Below are positions 27,299 to 35,997 of a stretch of 64,000 nt of DNA, in pieces; positions within the stretch are counted from its first letter, which is position 1, and each line of letters begins with the position of its first letter. The position numbers were made by a program, and so were the translations under genes. The stretch spans positions 1 through 64,000 of the forward strand of contig NZ_CVTA01000022.1 in NCBI RefSeq assembly GCF_001050035.1, in the 5' to 3' direction. The stretch is from Mycolicibacterium komanii. GTDB taxonomy: Bacteria; Actinomycetota; Actinomycetes; Mycobacteriales; Mycobacteriaceae. The notes beneath the pieces were generated by a model, which made no database searches, was not told the DNA's origin, and saw only the letters and a list, made by a program, of their open reading frames with translations.

Positions 27299-28876
27299 AT
27301 GGGCCGGACCGTTCGTGGTCTCGCCGCCGCGGCCGCCTCGACGTTGGGTGCCGTGGCCGCGCGTGATCTGTTCCAGCGCAGGCACGCACTCCTGCGAAAC
27401 TTCCCCGTCGTCGGGCATGCGAGGTATCTCCTCGAAGCCATCGGGCCGGAGCTGCGGCAGTACATCGTCGCCTCCAACGACGAGGAACGGCCGTTCACCC
27501 GGGACCAGCGTCGGTGGGTGTACGCGTCGGCGAAGAAGGAGAACAACTACTTCGGTTTCGGCACCGACAACGATCTGGAGTACACCGCCGGTTATCCGGT
27601 GATCAAACACCGCACCTTCGCCAGGGCCGTACCTCCGACGTCACCCGCCACCAGCCGCGAGATAGAGGTGCCTTGCGCCAAGGTGATCGGTGCGGCGCGC
27701 GGCCGCCGCGGCGCGTTCCGGCCGAACTCGGTGGTCAACATCTCCGCGATGAGTTTCGGATCGCTGTCGGCCAACGCCGTCGAGGCGCTCAACCGGGGAG
27801 CGGTTTTGGCCGACTGTCTGCAGAACACCGGTGAGGGCGGTATCTCGCGATATCACCGGCACGGCGGCGAGCTGATCTTCCAGATCGGGACCGCTTACTT
27901 CGGGTGCCGGGACGGCGAGGGCCGCTTCGATCTGGCCAAGCTGAAGGACGTGGTGGCCGGTGCGCCCGTGCGCGCCCTGGAGATCAAGCTCAGTCAGGGC
28001 GCCAAGCCGACCCTCGGTGGGCTGCTGCCAGCGCCCAAGGTCTCCGCCGAGATCGCGGCCGCCCGCGGGATCCCGGAGGGTCGCGACTGCGTGAGCCCGT
28101 CGCGGCACGCCGAATTCACCGACACCGACAGCCTTCTGGACTGGGTGGAACTGCTCGCGGCCGAGACGGGGCTGCCGGTGGGAATCAAGTCGGCGGTCGG
28201 TGACCTCGAATTCTGGTGTGAGTTGGCCGATCTCATGCGCGACACCGACCGCGGCGTGGACTTCATCTCGATCGACGGTGGCGAGGGCGGGACCGGCGCT
28301 GCGCCGTTGATCTTCACCGATACCGTGTCGCTGCCGTTCCAGCTCGGCTTCGCCCGCACCTATCGGATCTTCGCCGAGCGGGGTCTGCACGAGGACATCG
28401 TGTTCATCGGCGGCGGCAAGCTCGGCCTGCCGGACAACGCCGTCGTCGGGTTCGCGCTCGGCTGCGACATGGTCTACGTCGCTCGCGAGGCGATGCTCGC
28501 GATCGGGTGCATCCAGGCGCAGAAGTGCCATACCGACACGTGCCCCACCGGGGTCGCCACCCAGAACGCATGGTTGGCGCGCGGCCTGGTGCCCGAGGTC
28601 AAGGCCGAGCGCGTCGCGAACTACATAAAGACGCTGCGCCGCGACCTGGTCAAGGTGGCCGAGGCGTGCGGCGTCGAACACCCCGGGCTGATCAGCACCG
28701 AGGACGTCGACATCCTCGACACCCGCACCGCATCGACTCCGTTGCACGAGGTGTACGGCTACGAGCGCGGCATGGGCCTGCCGTCGGAGGCGGACCGCAA
28801 GGAGATCGCTCGGTTGATGACGTGTCGCGAGCCGCGGGGACACTCCGCGCCGCCGTCCTCATCCGCCGTCGGATGA
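27299..28876 (+). CDS. FMN-binding glutamate synthase-family protein (GltB2-like)
   Basis: The 525-residue protein starts with a short hydrophobic/Ala-rich lead and then carries the synthase (FMN) domain of glutamate synthase: NISAMSFGSLSANAVEALNR, NTGEGGISRYHRHGGELIFQ, IKLSQGAKPTLGGLLPAPKV, DFISIDGGEGGTGAAP, and the Fe-S-site region QAQKCHTDTCPTGVATQN. It lacks the amidotransferase domain and the C-terminal GltB barrel, as in stand-alone members of this family. Such proteins use FMN and usually an Fe-S cluster, but their reaction is not known; glutamate synthesis is doubtful without a glutaminase. There are 43 bases before it after the methyltransferase gene. Confidence 0.87.
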   Translation: MGRTVRGLAAAAASTLGAVAARDLFQRRHALLRNFPVVGHARYLLEAIGPELRQYIVASNDEERPFTRDQRRWVYASAKKENNYFGFGTDNDLEYTAGYPVIKHRTFARAVPPTSPATSREIEVPCAKVIGAARGRRGAFRPNSVVNISAMSFGSLSANAVEALNRGAVLADCLQNTGEGGISRYHRHGGELIFQIGTAYFGCRDGEGRFDLAKLKDVVAGAPVRALEIKLSQGAKPTLGGLLPAPKVSAEIAAARGIPEGRDCVSPSRHAEFTDTDSLLDWVELLAAETGLPVGIKSAVGDLEFWCELADLMRDTDRGVDFISIDGGEGGTGAAPLIFTDTVSLPFQLGFARTYRIFAERGLHEDIVFIGGGKLGLPDNAVVGFALGCDMVYVAREAMLAIGCIQAQKCHTDTCPTGVATQNAWLARGLVPEVKAERVANYIKTLRRDLVKVAEACGVEHPGLISTEDVDILDTRTASTPLHEVYGYERGMGLPSEADRKEIARLMTCREPRGHSAPPSSSAVG

Positions 28877-29018
28877 CCTCGCGCGCCCGCGCCGCGAGTG
28901 GGAAGCTGGAGGTGTCGCCGTAACGCTGGGCGGCCGCCGCGCACACGTTTGTCGAACGGCGTCGAGGGGGATGTTCAGACAGACCTGAGCATTCTCGAGC
29001 ACCGGAGCCGGAGGCTGC

Positions 29019-30377
29019 ATGCAACCGATATCACCGACCGACCTGATCTTTCTGCTCGGCGAATCTCGCGAGCACCCAATGCATGTCGGCGGCCTGACGC
29101 TCTACAAGCCTCCGGAGGGCGCCGGCCCCGAGTTCCTGCGGGGGATCTACGACGCCCTGGTAGCGCAGACGGATGTGCAGCCGACGTTCCGGAAGCACCC
29201 GGCGTTCTTCGGTGGGGTCACCAACCTGGTGTGGTCGTCGGACAAAGAGGTCGACCTCGAATATCACCTGCGTCGGTCGGCCCTACCCGCGCCGGGCCGC
29301 GTGCGTGAACTCCTGGAACTGGTGTCGAGGCTGCACGGCACGCTGCTCGACCGACACCGTCCGTTGTGGGAGGCGCACCTGATCGAAGGCCTCGACGACG
29401 GACGATTCGCGGTCTACACGAAGTTCCACCATTCGCTGATCGACGGGGTCTCGGCGATGAAGCTGGTGCAGCGGACGCTCTCCACCGATCCCGGCGACAC
29501 CTCGATCGAGGCGCCATGGAGCCTGCAGCCGCGCCGCAGGTCGGGCCCGAAAGACCGCCCGTCACTGCTGCGCACGGTGACCGAGGCCGCGGGCTCCGTC
29601 GCCGGTATCGCGCCGACCACGCTGTCGCTGGCCCGTGCCGCGCTGCTCGAACAGGAACTCACCCTTCCGTTCCGCGCGCCGAAGACGATGCTCAACGTGC
29701 GCATCGGCGGGGCCCGGCGGGTCGCCGCGCAGTCGTGGGCGCTTGAGCGCATCCAGAAGGTGAAAAGCGCTGCGGGAGTGACCGTCAACGACGTCGTGCT
29801 GGCGATGTGCGCGGGGGCGTTGCGGGAGTACCTGGCGGAGGAGAACGCGCTGCCGGACACGCCGCTGGTCGCGATGGTCCCGGTGAACCTGCGCACCGAG
29901 AAGGACGCGGACAACGGCGGGAACCTGGTCGGCGCCATCCTGTGCAACCTCGCCACCGACCTCGAGGATCCGATGCAGCGGCTGGAGGCGATCGCGAAGT
30001 CGATGCGCGACAACAAGAAGGTGTACGCGGAACTGCCGCGCGTGCAGCAGTTGGCGGTCTCGGCGTTGCTGGTCGGTGGGCTGGCGCTCGGACTGCTGCC
30101 GGGCTTCGTCGCCACCGCGCCCCCGCCGTTCAACATCGTGATCTCGAACGTGCCGGGCGCGCGGCAGCCGATGTACTGGAACGGCGCCCGACTCGACGGC
30201 AACTACCCGTTCTCGATTCCGCTCGACGGGCAGGCGCTCAACATCACGTTGGCCAACAACGCCGACAACCTGGACTTCGGATTGGTCGGCGACCGCCGCA
30301 GCGTGCCGTCGCTGCAGCGCCTGCTCGGCCACCTCGAGACGTCACTCAAGGACCTGGAGCGCGCGGTCGGCGTCTAG
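29019..30377 (+). CDS. wax ester synthase / acyl-CoA:diacylglycerol acyltransferase (WS/DGAT family)
   Basis: The 452-residue protein has the WS/DGAT hallmark HHSLIDG (HHXXXDG, near residue 138), preceded by WEAHLIEGLDDGRFAVYTKF. The family's second block follows (VNDVVLAMCAGALREYL), then PLVAMVPVNLRTEKDADNGG and the C-terminal PFNIVISNVPGARQPMYWNG. It makes triacylglycerol or wax esters from acyl-CoA at the membrane surface, building storage lipid in mycobacteria, which carry many tgs paralogs. The start ATG follows GGAGGCTGC. Chain and acceptor preference cannot be read from the sequence. It is followed by an SDR gene 51 bases downstream. Confidence 0.92.
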   Translation: MQPISPTDLIFLLGESREHPMHVGGLTLYKPPEGAGPEFLRGIYDALVAQTDVQPTFRKHPAFFGGVTNLVWSSDKEVDLEYHLRRSALPAPGRVRELLELVSRLHGTLLDRHRPLWEAHLIEGLDDGRFAVYTKFHHSLIDGVSAMKLVQRTLSTDPGDTSIEAPWSLQPRRRSGPKDRPSLLRTVTEAAGSVAGIAPTTLSLARAALLEQELTLPFRAPKTMLNVRIGGARRVAAQSWALERIQKVKSAAGVTVNDVVLAMCAGALREYLAEENALPDTPLVAMVPVNLRTEKDADNGGNLVGAILCNLATDLEDPMQRLEAIAKSMRDNKKVYAELPRVQQLAVSALLVGGLALGLLPGFVATAPPPFNIVISNVPGARQPMYWNGARLDGNYPFSIPLDGQALNITLANNADNLDFGLVGDRRSVPSLQRLLGHLETSLKDLERAVGV

Positions 30378-30428
30378 AGGCGCGCACCCGTCGGCCATCC
30401 CGTCGCGCTTTCGGTATACCGTCGCCGT

Positions 30429-31268
30429 ATGAGCCGAGTGTCGATCATCACGGGTGGTGCGGGTGGCATGGGTCAGGCGACGGCCCGCATCGTCGGACGT
30501 GACCACGCCCTTGTCCTGTGCGACGTCAGGAAGGACCGGCTCGACACCGCGGCCGCCGCGCTGGCCGAGGCGGGTATCACACCCACCGTCGTGCACGGTG
30601 ATGTCACCGAGCGTGCGGCGGTCGACGGGCTCTTCGAGACCGCGTCCGGCCTCGGAACGATCGCGTCGGTCATCCACACCGCGGGCGTGAGCCCCAGCAT
30701 GGGCGACGCCGAATACATCATGCGTACCAATGCGATCGGCACGCTCAACGTCAACGAGGCGTTCTTCAACGCAGCGGCCGAGGGCGCGGCGATCGTGAAT
30801 GTCGCATCGATGGCCGCCCACCTGCTGCCCGACGAGTTGCTCCCGACAAGCCAATTCCCGCAAGCGCTCACCGACCAGGACGCGTTCATGCGGCACATGC
30901 TGGCCGCATGCGACATCGCGGGGCCGGAGGCGCGTTCGGGCATCGCCTACGCGGTGAGCAAGAGCTTCGTCAGGTGGTACAGCTCCTCGCAGGCCGAACG
31001 GTTCAACACCAAGGGCCTGCGCATCGTGTCGGTCTCGCCGGGATCCGTCGACACCGAGATGGGCAGGCTGGAGGAGCAGGCCGGCGCCGGCGCGATGGTC
31101 GCCGACGCCGCCGTTCCGCGATGGGGCACACCCGAGGAGATGGCCGAGCTGTTCGCGTTCTGTGCCAGTCCGAAGGCTGCGTACCTCACGGGCACCGACA
31201 TCCTCAACGACGGGGGAGTGGTCGCCTCGATGACCGAGCGCGCGCGTAAGGCCGCCGAAAGCGCCTGA
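30429..31268 (+). CDS. SDR-family oxidoreductase
   Basis: The 279-residue protein is a short-chain dehydrogenase with the cofactor motif TGGAGGMGQATA, the catalytic YAVSK, and the downstream SVSPGSVDTEMG. Between strand 5 and the YXXXK there is a longer insert (LLPDELLPTSQFPQALTDQD), which often holds substrate-specificity loops. Reaction: NAD(P)-linked oxidation or reduction of a carbonyl/alcohol, substrate unknown. Its position behind the WS/DGAT gene would fit a role in lipid or sterol metabolism, but no direct sign of co-transcription is visible. It ends convergently with the MFS gene 11 bases away. Confidence 0.88.
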   Translation: MSRVSIITGGAGGMGQATARIVGRDHALVLCDVRKDRLDTAAAALAEAGITPTVVHGDVTERAAVDGLFETASGLGTIASVIHTAGVSPSMGDAEYIMRTNAIGTLNVNEAFFNAAAEGAAIVNVASMAAHLLPDELLPTSQFPQALTDQDAFMRHMLAACDIAGPEARSGIAYAVSKSFVRWYSSSQAERFNTKGLRIVSVSPGSVDTEMGRLEEQAGAGAMVADAAVPRWGTPEEMAELFAFCASPKAAYLTGTDILNDGGVVASMTERARKAAESA

Positions 31269-31279
31269 CTGTCAGTCGG

Positions 31280-32530
31280 TTAGACGTGCGCCGGTAACGG
31301 TCCTGTGAGCTTGGCCGGTCGGCACCACAGCGCGGCCGTCGCGCAGAACACCATCGCCACCGCGAAGGCTGCCTGCACGTTGAACACGTCGGCCGTGCCG
31401 CCGAGCAGGGCCGCGGCGATGGGGCGTGACCCGAGGAAGCCGACCAGCCAGAGCGCCATGATCCGGCCACGCAGCGGTTCGGGTGCCCGTTCCTGCACGA
31501 CGGTGCCGAGCCCGGTCATCGCCCAGCCGAAGCCGAGGCCGGCGAGGACGAATCCGACGATCGCCACCGCTGGCGCCGGCGCGGCGGCGAGCACCGCGCA
31601 CCCGAACCCCAGCCCGGCCAGTCCGATCGCCGATACGTTCTGCGACGCGATGCGGCCGCGCAGCAAGGCGAGCGCCGCCATGCCGACGGCCGCGCCGACG
31701 CCGAAGACGGCGGAGAGGGTTCCGACGAGGCTGGCACCGCCGCCGAGTTCGTGGGCCAGCGAGGGGGTCAGGGTGATCGAGGAATCCGATGCCAGCCCGA
31801 CGGTCGTCACCGCCAGCAGGGCCAGGAACAGGGGCCGATCCCGCCAGACGTACTTGATCGCGACGCGCACGCGGTAATCCGTGTCGGCATGTCGTGTCGG
31901 CGGCGCGGGGAACCGCACGGCGAGCAGGAAGAAGGCGAAGACAAGGTGCAGCGCGGCGCTGACGCCGAACGCGGCCCCGGCGCCCACGTGCGCAGCGATG
32001 TAGGCGCCCGCGGCGGGGCCGATGATGCGCCCGATCGTCATCGGAAAGCTGTTGAGCGCCATGGCCGTCGACAGTTCACCGTCGCGGATGAGGTTCGGCA
32101 CGATCGACTGCATCGCGGGTCCGCCCACCACGAAGCCGAACCCGACGAGCAGCGTGCCGAGGAGCACGGGAACGGCGGACGAGATGTCTTGCTGCGCGGG
32201 TTCGGCGAGCAGCCAGACCGCGGTGAATCCGGAACCCGCCACGCACAGCACGCGACCGAGCAGGATCTGGCGGGCCGGGTTGCCGGTGTCGGCCCACTTG
32301 CCGCTCGTCGGGCTGAGGATCAACTGCGGCGCGAACTGCACGACGCCGACCAGCCCGACCATCAGTGCGGATCGCGTCGCGTCGAACATCACGATCGCGG
32401 CGACGATGCCGTGCGTCCACACCGCTACGACCGAGAAGATCTTGCCCCAGAACAACGCGCCGAAGACCGGGTCGAAGATCAACCCGAGCGCGCCGCGGGC
32501 CTGGGGCGGGGCGGTGGCTTCGGCGGTCAT
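31280..32530 (-). CDS. MFS transporter
   Basis: The 416-residue protein has 12 predicted membrane helices in two halves, with typical MFS loop signatures (SGKWADTGNPARQILLGR after helix 2 and ERAPEPLRGRIMALWLVGFL). Its start overlaps the stop of the MarR gene by ATGA, so repressor and transporter are one translational unit. Drug-efflux MFS genes often sit like this behind a MarR gene, which suggests export of a toxic compound. The substrate is not known. A long in-frame extension upstream of this ATG runs through the MarR gene and is not real. Confidence 0.88.
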   Translation of the reverse strand: MTAEATAPPQARGALGLIFDPVFGALFWGKIFSVVAVWTHGIVAAIVMFDATRSALMVGLVGVVQFAPQLILSPTSGKWADTGNPARQILLGRVLCVAGSGFTAVWLLAEPAQQDISSAVPVLLGTLLVGFGFVVGGPAMQSIVPNLIRDGELSTAMALNSFPMTIGRIIGPAAGAYIAAHVGAGAAFGVSAALHLVFAFFLLAVRFPAPPTRHADTDYRVRVAIKYVWRDRPLFLALLAVTTVGLASDSSITLTPSLAHELGGGASLVGTLSAVFGVGAAVGMAALALLRGRIASQNVSAIGLAGLGFGCAVLAAAPAPAVAIVGFVLAGLGFGWAMTGLGTVVQERAPEPLRGRIMALWLVGFLGSRPIAAALLGGTADVFNVQAAFAVAMVFCATAALWCRPAKLTGPLPAHV

Positions 32531-33009
32531 CGGGCGGCCGCCCGTTCGAATCGTTCGGTCAGCCGGTCGAGGAGGTCGACGAGGGTGTCGACCTTGGTGT
32601 CGGGCCAGTCGGCGATCATCTCGGCGACCAGCTCGCGGCGCCGGTCGGTCACCGTCTGCGACGCCTGCCGCCCGGCCTCGGTGAGCACCAGCGTGCAGCG
32701 CCGCTGATCGTCGGCGGCGAAGGTCTTGGTCACCAGGCCGGCGGCGACGACGGCGGCCACCGACCGGCTCGCGGTCGAATGGTCGACGGCCAGGAAGTCG
32801 GCGACGTCGCGGATGGAGGCCCCGCCCGAATGCTGTTGGCACTGCTCGACCGCGCGCAGGACTCGTAGTGTCGAAGCGCTGGTCACCGGGCCCGCGCCGG
32901 CGAGAATGCGGTCACGCCAGCCCGGCCGCTGCCGCGCGACCGCGATACGGGTCAGCAGTTCGTCGAGTTGGTCGTATCGTGACGGTGCCACTAAGTATGC
33001 ATAGCACAT
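32527..33009 (-). CDS. MarR-family transcriptional regulator
   Basis: The 160-residue protein has a winged helix with GASIRDVADFLAVDHSTASR, SVAAVVAAGLVTKTFAADDQ and a C-terminal dimer helix. I took the ATG giving MCYAYLVAPSRYDQ; a GTG six codons later is an alternative, and neither has a strong ribosome site. The ATG lies inside a palindromic element (32993-33017), so the protein probably binds over its own start and promoter. Its gene is divergent from the threonine aldolase gene and coupled by ATGA to the MFS transporter, which is its likely target. The ligand is unknown. Confidence 0.85.
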   Translation of the reverse strand: MCYAYLVAPSRYDQLDELLTRIAVARQRPGWRDRILAGAGPVTSASTLRVLRAVEQCQQHSGGASIRDVADFLAVDHSTASRSVAAVVAAGLVTKTFAADDQRRCTLVLTEAGRQASQTVTDRRRELVAEMIADWPDTKVDTLVDLLDRLTERFERAAAR

Positions 33010-33017
33010 ACATATTT
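32993..33017. promoter_or_regulatory. palindromic MarR-type operator over the regulator's own start
   Basis: AAGTATGCAT-AGCAC-ATACATATTT is a 25-base dyad whose arms agree at eight of ten positions. It overlaps the MarR start codon and lies about 45 bases before the divergent aldolase gene. It is the only strongly AT-rich palindrome in this region, which fits a MarR binding site. Confidence 0.55.
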
Positions 33018-33060
33018 CTGTGCGGAAATCGCGGATCGTCACCGGTGAAAGGATGAGCGC

Positions 33061-34128
33061 GTGAGTGTCGCGACCCTGCATGACCGTGAATGGCGAGGCT
33101 TCGCCAGCGACAACTACGCCGGGGTGCATCCGGAAGTGCTCGCCGCGCTCGCCGCCGCGAACGGAGGCCACCAACCCGCGTACGGACAGGACGCCTACAC
33201 CGCACGCCTGCAGCGGGTGATCGGCGAACACTTCGGCGAGGCCGCCGAGGTGTATCCCGTCTTCAACGGCACCGGTGCGAATGTCGTTGGGCTGACCAGT
33301 GTTCTGCCGCGCTGGGGCGCCGTCGTGACGGCCTCCACCGCCCACATCCACACCGATGAGGCGGGCGCACCCGAGCGCATGACCGGGCTCAAGCTGCTCA
33401 CCGTGCCCGCCCCGGACGGCAAGCTGACACCCGAACTCGTCGCACGCGAGGCCTGGGGATGGGGCGACGAGCACCGCGCGCAGCCGCTGGCCGTGAGCAT
33501 CACCCAGACGACCGAGATGGGCACCGTGTACACGCCGGCCGAGGTGCGCGCAGTCGCCGACTTCGCCCACGCCAACGGGATGGCGGTGCACATGGACGGT
33601 TCGCGGCTGTGGAACGCGGCCGCGGCGCTCGGCGTGCCGTTCCGGGAGATCACCGCGGACGCGGGCGTCGACATCCTCAGCCTGGGCGGCACGAAGAACG
33701 GGCTGCTCGGCGCCGAGGCGGTGGTCGTGCTCGACGCGGGCCGCGCGAGCGGCCTGACATATCTGCGGAAGCTGACCATGCAGCTGGCCAGCAAGATGCG
33801 CTTCGCATCAGCGCAACTGCTGACGCTGTTCGAAGACGACCTCGGGCTGCGCAGCGCCGCGCACGCGAACGCGATGACCGCACGACTGCGCTCCGCCTTG
33901 GAGGCGCACATGGCCGCGGGACGGTTGACCGGGCTTGCCTTCACCCAGGACAGCCCGGCGAACGCGATCTTCGCGACCATGCCGGTCGACGCGGCCGACC
34001 GCATCCGGCAGCGGGTCCGGTTCTACGACTGGGACCGGTCGCGCGGCGAGGTGCGGTGGATGACGGCGTGGGACACCACCGAGGCCGACGTCGACGAGTT
34101 CGTGGCGGTGATCCTCGCCGAACTGTGA
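33061..34128 (+). CDS. low-specificity L-threonine aldolase (beta-eliminating lyase family)
   Basis: The 355-residue PLP enzyme has the fold-type I pattern: FASDNYAGVHPEVLAALAAA at the N terminus, FNGTGANVVGLTSVL, VSITQTTEMGTVYTP, MAVHMDGSRLWNAAAAL with the PLP-pairing Asp, and SLGGTKNGLLGAEAVV with the Schiff-base Lys. It splits L-threonine or allo-threonine to glycine and acetaldehyde, or related beta-hydroxy amino acids. The start is GTG; the next in-frame residues align well with the family. It lies divergent from the MarR/MFS pair and shares the region with the operator, so it may also be under MarR control. Its stop lies inside a palindromic element. Confidence 0.9.
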   Translation: MSVATLHDREWRGFASDNYAGVHPEVLAALAAANGGHQPAYGQDAYTARLQRVIGEHFGEAAEVYPVFNGTGANVVGLTSVLPRWGAVVTASTAHIHTDEAGAPERMTGLKLLTVPAPDGKLTPELVAREAWGWGDEHRAQPLAVSITQTTEMGTVYTPAEVRAVADFAHANGMAVHMDGSRLWNAAAALGVPFREITADAGVDILSLGGTKNGLLGAEAVVVLDAGRASGLTYLRKLTMQLASKMRFASAQLLTLFEDDLGLRSAAHANAMTARLRSALEAHMAAGRLTGLAFTQDSPANAIFATMPVDAADRIRQRVRFYDWDRSRGEVRWMTAWDTTEADVDEFVAVILAEL

Positions 34129-34175
34129 TTTGTGTGCAGTTTGTTGCGCTGAGCGCAACGAAGCGCACACAAATC
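34127..34175. repeat. intergenic palindromic element, copy 1
   Basis: The outer arms GATTTGTGTGC and GCACACAAATC are perfect complements. The core GTTGCGCT-G-AGCGCAAC forms a second perfect stem. The element begins in the aldolase stop codon and lies before the thioesterase gene. Related outer arms are found in two other gaps of this window, with different cores. Confidence 0.7.
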
Positions 34176-34194
34176 GCACTGGCATGATGCCGAG

Positions 34195-35052
34195 GTGACT
34201 TACCGTGCCCCGACCCTCGCCGACATCATCGCCACGCTCGAAGTGGACCGACGGGGCGACCGGCACTTCGTCGCGACGCAACTCGACAACCCCGCGCACC
34301 ACATCGTCGGCGGCCACATCGCCGGCCAGGCCCTGATGGCCGCGAGCAGGACGGCCCCGGGCCGCACGCCGCACAGCGCGCACGTCTACTACGTCCGCGC
34401 GGGCGACGCCCGTTATCCGGTGGACCTCCACGTCGACGTGGCCCGCGACGGCGGAACGCTGTCGACCCGCCAGGTGACGGCCCGCCAGGACGACCAGATC
34501 CTGCTCGAGGCGCTGGTGTCGCTGAGCGCGCCGGTCGAGTCGCTCGACTACCAGCAGACGATTCCCGATCTACCCCAACCGGATTCGCTGCCGCCGGTGC
34601 AGGAACAACTGGCCGAATTCGCCGGTGAGCACGACGGTTTCTGGGTCCGCCCGCAACCGTTCGACCTGCGTTACGTCGACGCGCCTCCGCGGTTGGCGCT
34701 CGAGGCCGGCGAGCCGTCACCGCGGCTGCGCATGTGGTGGCGGCCGAGTGAACCCGTCGGCGACGACGAGGTCCTGCACAGCTGCCTGCTGGCCTACCTG
34801 TCCGGAACCACCATGGTCGAAACCGCGCTCGCCATGCGCGGCGCCACCCAGCTCGGCACCTTCAACGCGCTGATCGACCACGCGCTGTGGTTCCACCGCC
34901 CGGTCGATCTGTCGGATTGGGTGCTGTCCGACCAGTTTTCACCGAGCGGTATCGCCGGGCGCGGGCTCACCACGTCGACGATGTACAACCGGGCCGGACA
35001 GCTGGTGTGCCTCGCGACCCAGGAACTCTATTTCGGCAGGGCCACCGCCTGA
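34195..35052 (+). CDS. acyl-CoA thioesterase II (TesB-like)
   Basis: The 285-residue protein is a double-hotdog thioesterase. The first half has HFVATQLDNPAHHIVGGHIA and AHVYYVRAGDARYPVDLHVD. The second half has FNALIDHALWFHRPVDLSDW with the catalytic Asp region, then GLTTSTMYNRAGQLVCLATQ with the Thr and Gln positions. It hydrolyses acyl-CoA to free acid and CoA. The start is GTG in AGGTGACTTAC. It lies just after the palindromic element and converges with the cutinase gene four bases away. Chain-length preference is unknown. Confidence 0.9.
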   Translation: MTYRAPTLADIIATLEVDRRGDRHFVATQLDNPAHHIVGGHIAGQALMAASRTAPGRTPHSAHVYYVRAGDARYPVDLHVDVARDGGTLSTRQVTARQDDQILLEALVSLSAPVESLDYQQTIPDLPQPDSLPPVQEQLAEFAGEHDGFWVRPQPFDLRYVDAPPRLALEAGEPSPRLRMWWRPSEPVGDDEVLHSCLLAYLSGTTMVETALAMRGATQLGTFNALIDHALWFHRPVDLSDWVLSDQFSPSGIAGRGLTTSTMYNRAGQLVCLATQELYFGRATA

Positions 35053-35056
35053 ACGT

Positions 35057-35764
35057 CTACTGGGTGCCGCCGGACGACCCGCCGCGCGGCAACCTGTCGG
35101 CAACGTACTGCGCCGCCTGGTCGGTCATCCCATTGACCAGGTAGCCGCCGTGTGCGGCGTTGTCGCTGCCCGACGGTGAGCAAACCGGATCCGCCGGGAT
35201 GCAGAGGTCCAGAGTCTTTCCGGCATAACGGGACCCGACGGTGATCGGCGGCGCTCCGGTGTAGATCATCTGCAGGAAGCCGCTGGACGGCTTGCCGAAC
35301 AGCGCGACCGCGGCGACGTTGTCGGCGACCGACGCCGGCATTGGGCCGGTCATCCCCGGCGGGGGCGTGTAACCCTCGGGGATCTCGTCCTCGGTGATGT
35401 ACGCGGTGACCGCCGCCCCCTGCGAGTACCCGCCCAGCACGATTCTCGTGTCCGGGCAGTTGGCCGCGGTCGAGGTGACCTTGTTGCTCGCGTCGATGAC
35501 ACCGTCGGCAGCGGTGGCAAAGTCAAGCGAGGCAGGGTAATTCACCGCGTAGACGTCGATCGACCGGTCCGGCTCCTTCGCGCGCAACGCGTCCACGAAC
35601 CCTTGACCGGTGGCGCCGACGCCGGGTGCCTCGAACGTACCGCGGGCAAACACCACCTGGACGTCGGGACACGGCGCGGCGGACGCGGGTGCTGCAACGA
35701 TGGGAGAACCCGCCAATGCCAACGCAATTGGAGCAACTGCAGGGAACAAGTTAAGCAACTTCAT
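35057..35764 (-). CDS. secreted cutinase (Culp family)
   Basis: The 235-residue protein has a clear signal peptide (MKLLNLFPAVAPIALALAGS, cut near residue 29 at ASA-AP). The mature part follows with PCPDVQVVFARGTFEAPGVG. The catalytic Ser is in VLGGYSQGAAV, Asp in CIPADPVCSPSG and His in AHGGYLV. Four Cys (two disulfides) fit an exported enzyme. Mycobacterial Culps hydrolyse ester bonds of lipids or polyesters; some are phospholipases. The C terminus (RGGSSGGTQ) is Gly/Ser-rich. It is divergent from the MmpS gene, with the MmpS promoter region between them. Confidence 0.9.
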   Translation of the reverse strand: MKLLNLFPAVAPIALALAGSPIVAAPASAAPCPDVQVVFARGTFEAPGVGATGQGFVDALRAKEPDRSIDVYAVNYPASLDFATAADGVIDASNKVTSTAANCPDTRIVLGGYSQGAAVTAYITEDEIPEGYTPPPGMTGPMPASVADNVAAVALFGKPSSGFLQMIYTGAPPITVGSRYAGKTLDLCIPADPVCSPSGSDNAAHGGYLVNGMTDQAAQYVADRLPRGGSSGGTQ

Positions 35765-35922
35765 TTTCGACCGCCTGTCAACTAGTTCTTACCGCGGTCG
35801 GCGCCGTTGACTCCAGCGGACCGCGCCCGTGTACCCCCAAACCACTAATACCGAAACGTCGAGATCCCGCATCCCGTCGCGCGCGGTCGGGATCGCCCAG
35901 AGATCGGTCGGCCGCGGTGCGG

Positions 35923-35962
35923 TACAGTTCTCGCCAGCACGTGGACGGAACTCGGGTTCCGT
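35923..35962 (+). promoter_or_regulatory. promoter and palindromic operator of the mmpS-mmpL-tetR operon
   Basis: TACAGT (35923-35928) fits the mycobacterial TANNNT -10 element. A perfect dyad ACGGAACTCGGGTTCCGT (seven-base arms, four-base centre) lies at 35945-35962, just downstream of the expected start point and 35 bases before the MmpS start. The position suits repression by the TetR protein encoded as the third gene. Confidence 0.5.
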
Positions 35963-35997
35963 TCACCGTGCCGGAACGGTCGGGTCAGGAGGGTCAG

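Noticed and set aside
28877..29018. Possible small gene or regulatory RNA between the GltS-like and WS/DGAT genes
   Set aside because: No frame with a ribosome site, no strong hairpin and no conserved box was visible.
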